A stretch of DNA of 64,000 nt from positions 59,180,977 to 59,244,976 of the forward strand of contig OX326957.1 of the NCBI GenBank assembly GCA_946800325.1. The letters are read 5' to 3'. The stretch is from Luzula sylvatica. Taxonomy: Eukaryota > Streptophyta > Magnoliopsida > Poales > Juncaceae. Below, in pieces: positions 38,192 to 49,603 of the stretch. Positions within the stretch are counted from its first letter, which is position 1; every line of letters begins with the position of its first letter. The translations under genes were made by a program, and so were the position numbers. The notes beneath the pieces are model-generated. The model had not been told where the DNA came from and did no database searches. It was given only the letters and a program-made list of their open reading frames with translations.

Positions 38192-39308
38192 ATAACGTGT
38201 TTTGAGATCATTTGTATCGTATCTTTTACTACATAACTTTTCACCAAATTTCACAAACACTAAGAAAGTTTGTTTTTCGATTCACAACAAGATTTTAACG
38301 CTTTGAGGAGTTCAAAAAACGTGTTTTTAGATCATTTGTATCGTATCTTTTACTACACAACTTTTCACCAAATTTCACAAACAGTAAGGAAAGTTTGTTT
38401 TTCGATTCAAAACAAGATTTTAACGCTTTGAGGAGTTCAAATAACGTGTTTTGAGATCATTTGTATCGTATCTTTTACTACATAAGTATTCACCATATTT
38501 CACAAACACCAAGAAAGTTTGTTTTTCGATTCAAAACAAGATTTTAACGCTTTGAGGAGTTCAAATAACGTGTTTTGAGATCATTTGTATCGTATCTTTT
38601 ACTACATACCTTTTCACCAAATTTCACAAACACTAAGAAAGTTTGTTTTTCGATTCAAAACAACATTTTAACGCTTTGAGGAGTTCAAATAACGTGTTTT
38701 TAGATCATTTGTATCGTATCGTTTACTACATAACTTGTCACCAAATTTCACAAACACTAAGAAAGTTTGTTTTTCGATATAAAACAACATTTTAACTCTT
38801 TGAGGAGTTAAAATAACGTGTTTTTAGATCATTTGTATCGTATCTTTTACTACATAACTTTTCACCAAATTTCACAAACACTAAGAAAGTTTGTTTTTCG
38901 ATTCAAAACAACATTTTAACGCTTTGAGGAGTTCAAATAACGTGTTTTGAAATCATTTGTGTCGTATCTTTTACTACATAACTTTTCACCAAATTTCACA
39001 AACACTAAGAAAGTTTGTTTTTCGATTCAAAAGAAGATTTTAACGTTTTGAGGAGTTCAAATAACGTGTTTTTAGATCATTTGTATCGTATCTTTTCGTA
39101 CATAACTTTTCACCAAATTTCACAAACACTAAGAAACTTTGTGTTTCGATTCAAAACAAGATTTTAACGCTTTGAGGAGTTCAAATAACGTGTTTTGAGA
39201 TCATTTATATCGTATCTTTTAATACATAACTTTTCACCAAATTTCACAAACACTAAGAAAGTTTGTTTTTCGTTTCAAAACAAGATTTTAACGCTTTGAG
39301 GAGTTCAA
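38192..39308 (+). repeat. Most irregular stretch (units 309-317)
   Basis: Nine units with isolated changes seen nowhere else in the window: AAACAGTAAGGA with a one-base insertion, CACCATAT, CATACCTTTTC, AACTTGTCACC, TTTGTGTCG, AAAAGAAGA, TTTTCGTACAT, GAAACTTTGTG and TTTTAATACAT. I see no higher-order period here. High private variation with no HOR is what an array flank or an old internal segment looks like. Confidence 0.8.
38316..38440 (+). repeat. 125-bp monomer (G insertion)
   Basis: AAACAGTAAGGAAAG replaces the usual AAACACTAAGAAAG, an inserted G plus a substitution near 38382-38388. It is not propagated elsewhere. Confidence 0.9.
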
Positions 39309-40797
39309 ATAACGTGTTTTGAGATCATTTGTATCGTATCTTTTACTACATACGTTTTCACCAAATTTCACAAACTCTAAGAAAGTTTGTTTTTCGATTC
39401 ACAACAAGATTTTAACGCTTTGAGGAGTTCAAATAACGTGTTTTGAGATCATTTGTATCGTATCTTTTACTACATAACTTTTCACCAAATTTCACAAACA
39501 CTAAGAAAGTTTGTTTATCGATACAAAACAAGATTTTAACGCTTTGAGGAGTTCAAATAACGTGTTTTTAGATCATTTGTATCGTATCTTTTACTACACA
39601 ACTTTTCACCAAATTTCACAAACACTAAGAAAGTTTGTGTTTCGATTTCAAAACAAGATTTTGACGCTTTGAGGAGTTCAAATAACGTGTATTGAGATCA
39701 TTTATATCGTATCTTTTACTACATAACTTTTCACCAAATTTCACAAACACTAAGAAAGTTTGTGTTTCGATTCAAAACAAGATTTTAACGCTTTCAGTAG
39801 TTCAAATAACGTGTTTTTAGATCATTTGTATCGTATCTTTTACTTCACAACTTTTTACCAAATTTCACAAACACTAAGAAAGTTTGTTTTTCGATTCAAA
39901 ACAAGATTTCAACGCTTTGAGGAGTTCAAATAACGTGTTTTGAGAGCATTTGTATCGTATCTTTTACTACATAAGTTTTCACCAGATTTCACAAACTCTA
40001 AGAAAGTTTGTTTTTCAATTCAAAACAAGATTTTAACGCTTTGAGGATTTCAAATAACGTGTTTTTAGATCATTTGTATCGTATCTTTTACTACATAACT
40101 TTTCACCAAATTTCACAAACACTAAGAAAGTTTGTTTTTCGATTCAAAACAACATTTTAACGCTTTGAGGAGTTCAAATAACTTCTTTTGAGATCATTTG
40201 TATCGTACCTTTTACTACATAACTTTTCACCAAATTTCAGAAACACTAAGAAAGTTTGTTTTTCGATTCAAAACAAGATTTTAACGCGTTCAGGAGTTCA
40301 AATAACGTGTTTTTAGATCATTTGAATCGTATCTTTTACTACACAACTTTTCACCAAATTTCACAAACACTAAGAAAGTTTGTGTTTCATTTCAAAACAA
40401 GATTTTAACGCTTTGAGGAGTTCAAATAACGTGTTTTGAGATCATTTATATCGTATCTTTTACTACATAACTTTTCACCAAATTTCACAAACACTAAGAA
40501 AGTTTGTTTTTCGTTTCAAAACAAGATTTTAACGCTTTGAGGAGTTCAAATAACGTGTTTTGAGATCATTTGTATCGTATCTTTTACTACATAACTTTTC
40601 ACCAAATTTCACAAACACTAAGAAAGTTTGTTTTTCGATTCAAAACAAGATTTTAACGCTTTGAGGAGTTCAAATAACGTGTTTTGAGATCATTTATATC
40701 GTATCTTTTACTACATAACTTTTCACCAAATTTCACAAACACTAAGAAAGTTTGTTTTTCGTTTCAAAACAAGATTTTAACGCTTTGAGGAGTTCAA
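39309..40797 (+). repeat. Right-domain 12-unit HOR, copy 1 (1,489 bp)
   Basis: Units 318-329. Markers: CATACGTTTTC with AACTCTAAG, GTTTATCGATAC, a 125-bp unit with CGATTTC, the GTGTATTGAG start, TTACTTCACAAC, GAGAGCATTTG, GAGGATTTC, TTCAGAAAC with GCGTTCAGG, GAATCG and TTTATATCG units. It is a different 12-unit combination from the left-domain HOR. Confidence 0.9.
39557..39681 (+). repeat. 125-bp monomer (CGATTTC insertion type)
   Basis: An extra T in CGATTTC (usual CGATTC), with TTTTGACGC following. The same insertion recurs at 41046, 44767, 47991, 52828, 56052, 57665 and 59154. It therefore arose once and was spread by later duplications; it is absent left of 39 kb. Confidence 0.9.
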
Positions 40798-42162
40798 ATA
40801 ACGTGTTTTGAGATCATTTGTATCGTATCTTTTACTACATACGTTTTCACCAAATTTCACAAACTCTAAGAAAGTTTGTTTTTCGATTCACAACAAGATT
40901 TTAACGCTTTGAGGAGTTCAAATAACGTGTTTTGAGATCATTTGTATCGTATCTTTTACTACATAACTTTTCACCAAATTTCACAAACACTAAGAAAGTT
41001 TGTTTATCGATACAAAACAAGATTTTAACGCTTTGAGGAGTTCAAATAACGTGTTTTTAGATCATTTGTATCGTATCTTTTACTACACAACTTTTCACCA
41101 AATTTCACAAACACTAAGAAAGTTTGTGTTTCGATTTCAAAACAAGATTTTGACGCTTTGAGGAGTTCAAATAACGTGTATTGAGATCATTTATATCGTA
41201 TCTTTTACTACATAACTTTTCACCAAATTTCACAAACACTAAGAAAGTTTGTGTTTCGATTCAAAACAAGATTTTAACGCTTTCAGTAGTTCAAATAACG
41301 TGTTTTTAGATCATTTGTATCGTATCTTTTACTTCACAACTTTTTACCAAATTTCACAAACACTAAGAAAGTTTGTTTTTCGATTCAAAACAAGATTTCA
41401 ACGCTTTGAGGAGTTCAAATAACGTGTTTTGAGAGCATTTGTATCGTATCTTTTACTACATAAGTTTTCACCAGATTTCACAAACTCTAAGAAAGTTTGT
41501 TTTTCGATTCAAAACAAGATTTTAACGCTTTGAGGATTTCAAATAACGTGTTTTTAGATCATTTGTATCGTATCTTTTACTACATAACTTTTCACCAAAT
41601 TTCACAAACACTAAGAAAGTTTGTTTTTCGATTCAGAACAACATTTTAACGCTTTGAGGAGTTCAAATAACTTGTTTTGAGATCATTTGTATCGTATCTT
41701 TTACTACATAACTTTTCACCAAATTTCAGAAACACTAAGAAAGTTTGTTTTTCGATTCAAAACAAGATTTTAACGCGTTCAGGAGTTCAAATAACGTGTT
41801 TTTAGATCATTTGAATCGTATCTTTTACTACACAACTTTTCACCAAATTTCACAAACACTAAGAAAGTTTGTGTTTCATTTCAAAACAAGATTTTAACGC
41901 TTTGAGGAGTTCAAATAACGTGTTTTGAGATCATTTATATCGTATCTTTTACTACATAACTTTTCACCAAATTTCACAAACACTAAGAAAGTTTGTTTTT
42001 CGTTTCAAAACAAGATTTTAACGCTTTGAGGAGTTCAAATAACGTGTTTTGAGATCATTTGTATCGTATCTTTTACTACATAACTTTTCACCAAATTTCA
42101 CAAACACTAAGAAAGTTTGTTTTTCGATTCAAAACAAGATTTTAACGCTTTGAGGAGTTCAA
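40798..42162 (+). repeat. Right-domain 12-unit HOR, copy 2 (11 units)
   Basis: Units 330-340 repeat units 318-328. Differences include CAATTC near 40016 against CGATTC in the second copy, and AACTTCTTTTG with GTACCTT near 40180-40208 against AACTTGTTTTG with GTATCTT. The twelfth slot is a consensus unit, so the period breaks at 42163 and the 65-unit HOR order takes over. Confidence 0.88.
41046..41170 (+). repeat. 125-bp monomer (CGATTTC type)
   Basis: Copy of the unit at 39557, one 1,489-bp period later. Confidence 0.9.
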
Positions 42163-44766
42163 ATAACGTGTTTTGAGATCATTTGTATCGTATCTTTTAC
42201 TACATAACTTTTCACCAAATTTCACAAACACTAAGAAAGTTTGTTTTTCGATTCAAAACAAGATTTTAACGCTTTGAGGAGTTCAAATAACGTGTTTTGA
42301 GATCATTTGTATCGTATCTTTTACTACATAACTTTTCACCAAATTTCACAAACTCTAAGAAAGTTTGTTTTTCGATTCAAAACAAGATTTTAACGCTTTG
42401 AGGAGTTCAAATAACGTGTTTTGAGATCATTTGTATCGTATCTTTTACTACATAAGTTTTCACCAGATTTCACGAACACTAAGAAAGTTTGTTTTTCGAT
42501 TCAAAACAAGATTTTAACGCTTTGAGGAGTTCAAATAACGTGTTTTTAGATCATTTGTATGGTATCTTTTACTACATAACTTTTCACCAAATTTCACAAA
42601 CACTAAGAAAGTTTGTTTTTCGATTCAAAACAAGATTTTAACGCTTTCAGGAGTTCAAATAACGTGTTTTTAGATCATTTGAATCGTATCTTTTACTACA
42701 CAACTTTTCACCAAATTTCACAAACACTAAGAAAGTTTGTTTTTCGATTCAAAACAAGATTTTAACGCTTTGAGGAGTTCAAATAACGTGTTTTGAGATC
42801 ATTTGTATCGTATCTTTTACTACATAACTTTTCACCAAATTTCACAAACACTAAGAAAGTTTGTTTTTCGATTCACAACAAGATTTTAACGCTTTGAGGA
42901 GTTCAAAAAACGTGTTTTGAGATCATTTGTATCGTATCTTTTACTACACAACTTTTCACCAAATTTCACAAACACTAAGAAAGTTTGTTTTTCGATTCAA
43001 AACAAGATTTTAACGCTTTGAGGAGTTCAAATAACGTGTTTTGAGATCATTTGTATCGTATCTTTTACTACATAAGTATTCACCAGATTTCACAAACACT
43101 AAGAAAGTTTGTTTTTCGATTCAAAACAAGATTTTAACGCTTTGAGGAGTTCAAATAACGTGTTTTTAGATCATTTGTATCGTATCTTTTACTACATAAC
43201 TTTTCACCAAATTTCAGAAACACTAAGAAAGTTTGTTTTTCGATTCAAAACAAGATTTTAACGCGTTCAGGAGTTCAAATAACGTGTTTTTAGATCATTT
43301 GAATCGTATCTTTTACTACACAACTTTTCACCAAATTTCACAAACACTAAGAAAGTTTGTGTTTCATTTCAAAACAAGATTTTAACGCTTTGAGGAGTTC
43401 AAATAACGTGTTTTGAGATCATTTATATCGTATCTTTTACTACATAACTTTTCACCAAATTTCACAAACAGTAAGAAAGTTTGTTTTTCGATTCAAAACA
43501 ACATTTTAACGCTTTGAGGAGTTCAAATAACATGTTTTGAGATCATTTGTATCGTATCTTTTACTACATAACTTTTCACCAAATTTCAGAAACACTAATA
43601 AAGTTTGTTTTTCGATTCAAAACAAGATTTTAACGCGTTCAGGAGTTCAAATAACGTGTTTTTAGATCATTTGAATCGTATCTTTTACTACACAACTCTT
43701 CACCAAATTTCACAAACAATAAGAAAGTTTGTGTTTCATTTCAAAACAAGATTTTAACGCTTTGAGGAGTTCAAATAACGTGTTTTGAGATCATTTATAT
43801 CGTATCTTTTACTACATAACTTTTCACCAAATTTCACAAACACTAAGAAAGTTTGTGTTTCATTCCAAAACAAGATTTTAACGCTTTGAGGAGTTCAAAT
43901 AACGTGTTTTTAGATCATTTGTATCGTATCTTTTACTACATAACTTTTCACCAAATTTCACAAACACTAAGAAAGTTTGTTTTTAGATTCAAAACAAGAT
44001 TTTAACGCTTTGAGGAGTTCAAATAACGTGTTTTGAGATCATTTGTATCGTATCATTTACTACATAACTTTTAACCAAATTTCACAAACACTAAGAAAGT
44101 TTGTTTTTCGATTCACAACAAGATTTTAACGCTTTGAGGAGGTCAAAAAACGTGTTTTGAGATCATTTGTATCGTATCTTTTACTACACAACTTTTCACC
44201 AAATTTCACAAACACTAAGAAAGTTTGTTTATCGATTCAAAACAAGATTTTAACGCTTTGAGGAGTTCAAATAACGTGTTTTGAGATCATTTGTATCGTA
44301 TCTTTTACTACATAATTTTTCACCAAATTTCACAAACACTAAGAAAGTTTGTTTTTCGATTCACAACAAGATTTTAACGCTTTGAGGAGTTCAAATAACG
44401 TGTTTTTAGATCATTTGTATCGTATCTTTTACTACATAAATTTTCACCAAATTTCACAAACACTAAGAAAGTTTGTGTTTCGATTCAAAACAAGATTTTA
44501 ACGCTTTCAGTAGTTCAAATAACGTGTTTTTAGATCATTTGTATCGTATCTTTTACTACACAACTCTTTACCAAATTTCACAAACACTAAGAAAGTTTGT
44601 TTTTCGATTCAAAACAAGATTTCAACGCTTTGAGGAGTTCAAATAACTTGTTTTGAGATCATTTGTATCGTATCTTTTACTACATAAGTTTTTACCAAAT
44701 TTCACAAACACTAAGAAAGTTTGTTTTTTGATTCAACACAAGATTTTAACGCTTTGAGGAGTTCAA

Positions 44767-44891
44767 ATATCGTGTTTTTAGATCATTTGTATCGTATCTT
44801 TTACTACACAACTTTTCACCAAATTTCACAAACACTAAGAAAGTTTGTGTTTCGATTTCAAAACAAGATTTGGACGCTTTGAGGAGTTCAA
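44767..44891 (+). repeat. 125-bp monomer (CGATTTC type, GATTTGGACG)
   Basis: ATATCG start, ACACAAC and the inserted T. It also has GATTTGGACG where related units have GATTTTGACG, a marker shared only with 52828-52952. Confidence 0.9.
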
Positions 44892-45759
44892 ATAACGTGT
44901 ATTGAGATCATTTATATCGTATCTTTTACTACATAACTTTTCACCAAATTTCACAAACACTAAGAAAGTTTGTGTTTCGATTCAAAACAAGATTTTAACG
45001 CTTTCAGTAGTTCAAATAACGTGTTTTTAGATCATTTGTATCGTATCTTTTACTTCACAACTTTTTACCAAATTTCACAAACACTAAGAAAGTTTGTTTT
45101 TCGATTCAAAACAAGATTTCAACGCTTTGAGGAGTTCAAATAACGTGTTTTGAGAGCATTTGTATCGTATCTTTTACTACATAAGTTTTCACCAGATTTC
45201 ACAAACTCTAAGAAAGTTTGTTTTTCGATTCAAAACAAGATTTTAACGCTTTGAGGATTTCAAATAACGTGTTTTTAGATCATTTGTATCGTATCTTTTA
45301 CTACATAACTTTTCACCAAATTTCACAAACACTAAGAAAGTTTGTTTTTCGATTCAAAACAACATTTTAACGCTTTGAGGAGTTCAAATAACTTGTTTTG
45401 AGATCATTTGTATCGTATCTTTTACTACATAACTTTTCACCAAATTTCAGAAACACTAAGAAAGTTTGTTTTTCGATTCAAAACAAGATTTTAACGCGTT
45501 CAGGAGTTCAAATAACGTGTTTTTAGATCATTTGAATCGTATCTTTTACAACACAACTTTTCACCAAATTTCACAAACACTAAGAAAGTTTGTGTTTCAT
45601 TTCAAAACAAGATTTTAACGCTTTGAGGAGTTCAAATAACGTGTTTTGAGATCATTTATATCGTATCTTTTACTACATAACTTTTCACCAAATTTCACAA
45701 ACACTAAGAAAGTTTGTTTTTCGTTTGAAAACAAGATTTTAACGCTTTGAGGAGTTCAA

Positions 45760-45882
45760 ATAACGTGTTTTGAGATCATTTGTATCGTATCTTTTACTAC
45801 ATAACTTTTCACCAAATTTCACAAACACTAAGAAAGTTTTTTTTCGATTCAAAACAAGATTTTAACGCTTTGAGGAGTTCAA
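45760..45882 (+). repeat. 123-bp monomer
   Basis: The GTTTGTTTTT stretch is reduced to G followed by eight T near 45837, a net loss of one base. Shared with 53821-53943. Confidence 0.9.
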
Positions 45883-46874
45883 ATAACGTGTTTTGAGATC
45901 ATTTGTATCGTATCTTTTACTACATAACTTTTCACCAAATTTCACAAACACTAAGAAAGTTTGTTTTTCGATTCAAAACAAGATTTTAACGCTTTGAGGA
46001 GTTCAAATAACGTGTTTTGAGATCATTTGTATCGTATCTTTTACTACATAACTTTTCACCAAATTTCACAAACACTAAGAAAGTTTGTTTTTCGATTCAA
46101 AACAAGATTTTAACGCTTTGAGGAGTTCAAATAACGTGTTTTGAGATCATTTGTATCGTATCTTTTACTACATAAGTTTTCACCAGATTTCACAAACACT
46201 AAGAAAGTTTGTTTTTCGATTCAAAACAAGATTTTAACGCTTTGAGGAGTTCAAATAACGTGTTTTTAGATCATTTGTATTGTATCTTTTACTACATAAC
46301 TTTTCACCAAATTTCACAAACACTAAGAAAGTTTGTTTTTCGATTCAAAACAAGATTTTAACGCTTTCAGGAGTTCAAATAACGTGTTTTTAGATCATTT
46401 GAATCGTATCTTTTACTACACAACTTTTCACCAAATTTCACAAACACTAAGAAAGTTTGTTTTTCGATTCAAAACAAGATTTTAACGCTTTGAGGAGTTC
46501 AAATAACGTGTTTTGAGATCATTTGTATCGTATCTTTTACTACATAACTTTTCACCAAATTTCACAAACACTAAGAAAGTTTGTTTTTCGATTCACAACA
46601 AGATTTTAACGCTTTGAGGAGTTCAAAAAACGTGTTTTGAGATCATTTGTATCGTATCTTTTACTACACAACTTTTCACCAAATTTCACAAACACTAAGA
46701 AAGTTTGTTTTTCGATTCAAAACAAGATTTTAACGCTTTGAGGAGTTCAAATAACGTGTTTTGAGATCATTTGTATCGTATCTTTTACTACATAAGTATT
46801 CACCAGATTTCACAAACACTAAGAAAGTTTGTTTTTCGATTCAAAACAAGATTTTAACGCTTTGAGGATTTCAA

Positions 46875-47618
46875 ATAACGTGTTTTGAGATCATTTGTAT
46901 CGTATCTTTTACTACATAATTTTTCACCAAATTTCACAAACACTAAGAAAGTTTGTTTTTCGATTCACAACAAGATTTTAACGCTTTGAGGAGTTCAAAT
47001 AACGTGTTTTTAGATCATTTGTATCGTATCTTTTACTACATAATTTTTCACCAAATTTCACAAACACTAAGAAAGTTTGTTTTTCGATTCACAACAAGAT
47101 TTTAACGCTTTGAGGAGTTCAAATAACGTGTTTTGAGATCATTTGTATCGTATCTTTTACTACACAACTTTTCACCAAATTTCACAAACACTAAGAAAGT
47201 TTGTTTATCGATTCAAAACAAGATTTTAACGCTTTGAGGAGTTCAAATAAAGTGTTTTGAGATCATTTGTATCGTATCTTTTACTACATAATTTTTCACC
47301 AAATTTCACAAACACTAAGAAAGTTTGTTTTTCGATTCACAACAAGATTTTAACGCTTTGAGGAGTTCAAATAACGTGTTTTTAGATCATTTGTATCGTA
47401 TCTTTTACTACACAACTTTTCACCAAATTTCACAAACACTAAGAAAGTTTGTTTATCGATTCAAAACAAGATTTTAACGCTTTGAGGAGTTCAAATAACG
47501 TGTTTTGAGATCATTTGTATCGTATCTTTTACTACATAATTTTTCACCAAATTTCACAAACACTAAGAAAGTTTGTTTTTCGATTCACAACAAGATTTTA
47601 ACGCTTTGAGGAGTTCAA
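46875..47618 (+). repeat. Local dimer expansion (units 379-384)
   Basis: A TAATTTTTC/GATTCACAAC unit type alternates with an ACACAAC/GTTTATCG type. After two TAATTTTTC units come two successive dimers at 47123-47370 and 47371-47618. Elsewhere this pair occurs once per module (for example 44147-44394). Duplication of a two-unit block in register explains it. Confidence 0.85.
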
Positions 47619-47990
47619 ATAACGTGTTTTTAGATCATTTGTATCGTATCTTTTACTACATAAATTTTCACCAAATTTCACAAACACTAAGAAAGTTTGT
47701 GTTTCGATTCAAAACAAGATTTTAACGCTTTCAGTAGTTCAAATAACGTGTTTTTAGATCATTTGTATCGTATCTTTTACTACACAACTCTTTACCAAAT
47801 TTCACAAACACTAAGAAAGTTTGTTTTTCGATTCAAAACAAGATTTCAACGCTTTGAGGAGTTCAAATAACGTGTTTTGAGATCATTTGTATCGTATCTT
47901 TTACTACATAAGTTTTCACCAAATTTCACAAACACTAAGAAAGTTTGTTTTTTGATTCAACACAAGATTTTAACGCTTTGAGGAGTTCAA

Positions 47991-48115
47991 ATATCGTGTT
48001 TTTAGATCATTTGTATCGTATCTTTTACTACACAACTTTTCACCAAATTTCACAAACACTAAGAAAGTTTGTGTTTCGATTTCAAAACAAGATTTTGACG
48101 CTTTGAGGAGTTCAA
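47991..48115 (+). repeat. 125-bp monomer (CGATTTC type)
   Basis: ATATCG start, CGATTTC insertion and GATTTTGACG. Shared with 56052-56176. Confidence 0.9.
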
Positions 48116-48611
48116 ATAACGTGTATTGAGATCATTTATATCGTATCTTTTACTACATAACTTTTCACCAAATTTCACAAACACTAAGAAAGTTTGTGTT
48201 TCGATTCAAAACAAGATTTTAACGCTTTCAGTAGTTCAAATAACGTGTTTTTAGATCATTTGTATCGTATCTTTTACTTCACAACTTTTTACCAAATTTC
48301 ACAAACACTAAGAAAGTTTGTTTTTCGATTCAAAACAAGATTTTAACGCTTTGAGGAGTTCAAATAACGTGTTTTGAGAGCATTTGTATCGTATCTTTTA
48401 CTACATAAGTTTTCACCAGATTTCACAAACTCTAAGAAAGTTTGTTTTTCGATTCAAAACAAGATTTTAACGCTTTGAGGATTTCAAATAACGTGTTTTT
48501 AGATCATTTGTATCGTATCTTTTACTACATAACTTTTCACCAAATTTCACAAACACTAAGAAAGTTTGTTTTTCGATTCAAAACAACATTTTAACGCTTT
48601 GAGGAGTTCAA

Positions 48612-49603
48612 ATAACGTGTTTTGAGATCATTTGTATCGTATCTTTTACTACATAACTTTTCACCAAATTTCACAAACACTAAGAAAGTTTGTTTTTCGA
48701 TTCAAAACAAGATTTTAACGCTTTGAGGAGTTCAAATAACGTGTTTTGAGATCATTTGTATCGTATCTTTTACTACATAAGTTTTCACCAGATTTCACAA
48801 ACACTAAGAAAGTTTGTTTTTCGATTCAAAACAAGATTTTAACACTTTGAGGAGTTCAAATAACGTGTTTTTAGATCATTTGTATCGTATCTTTTACTAC
48901 ATAACTTTTCACCAAATTTCACAAACACTAAGAAAGTTTGTTTTTCGATTCAAAACAACATTTTAACGCTTTGAGGAGTTCAAATAACTTGTTTTGAGAT
49001 CATTTGTATCATATCTTTTACTACATAACTTTTCAACAAATTTCACAAACACTAAGAAAGTTTGTTTTTCGATATAAAACAACATTTTAACGCTTTGAGG
49101 AGTTAAAATAATGTGTTTTTAGATCATTTGTATCGTATCTTTTACTACATAACTTTTCACCAAATTTCACAAACACTAAGAAAGTTTGTTTTTCGATTCA
49201 AAACAACATTTTAACGCTTTGAGGAGTTCAAATAACGTGTTTTTAGATCATTTGTATCGTATCGTTTACTACATAACTTTTCACCAAATTTCACAAACTC
49301 TAAGAAAGTTTGTTTTTCGATATAAAACAAGATTTTAACGCTTCGAGGAGTTAAAATAACGTGTTTTTAGATCATTTGTATCGTATCTTTTACTACATAA
49401 CTTTTCACCAAATTTCACAAACACTAAGAAAGTTTGTTTTTCGATTCAAAACAACATTTTAACGCTTTGAGGAGTTCAAATAACGTGTTTTGAAATCATT
49501 TGTATCGTATCTTTTACTACATAACTTTTCACCAAATTTCACAAACACTAAGAAAGTTTGTTTTTCGATTCAAAACAAGATTTTAACGCTTTGAGGAGTT
49601 CAA
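48612..49603 (+). repeat. Left-domain-type patch in the right domain (8 units)
   Basis: Units 393-400 follow the order of the last eight units of the left 12-unit HOR (30752-31743): consensus, AACACTTTG, CAACATT, ATCATATC with GATATAAAAC, ATAATG, ATCGTTTAC, CAACATT and TTTTGAAATC. The patch carries its own changes (TTTCAACAAAT, AACTCTAAG and CTTCGAGG). These unit types are otherwise rare right of 39.3 kb. Confidence 0.85.
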
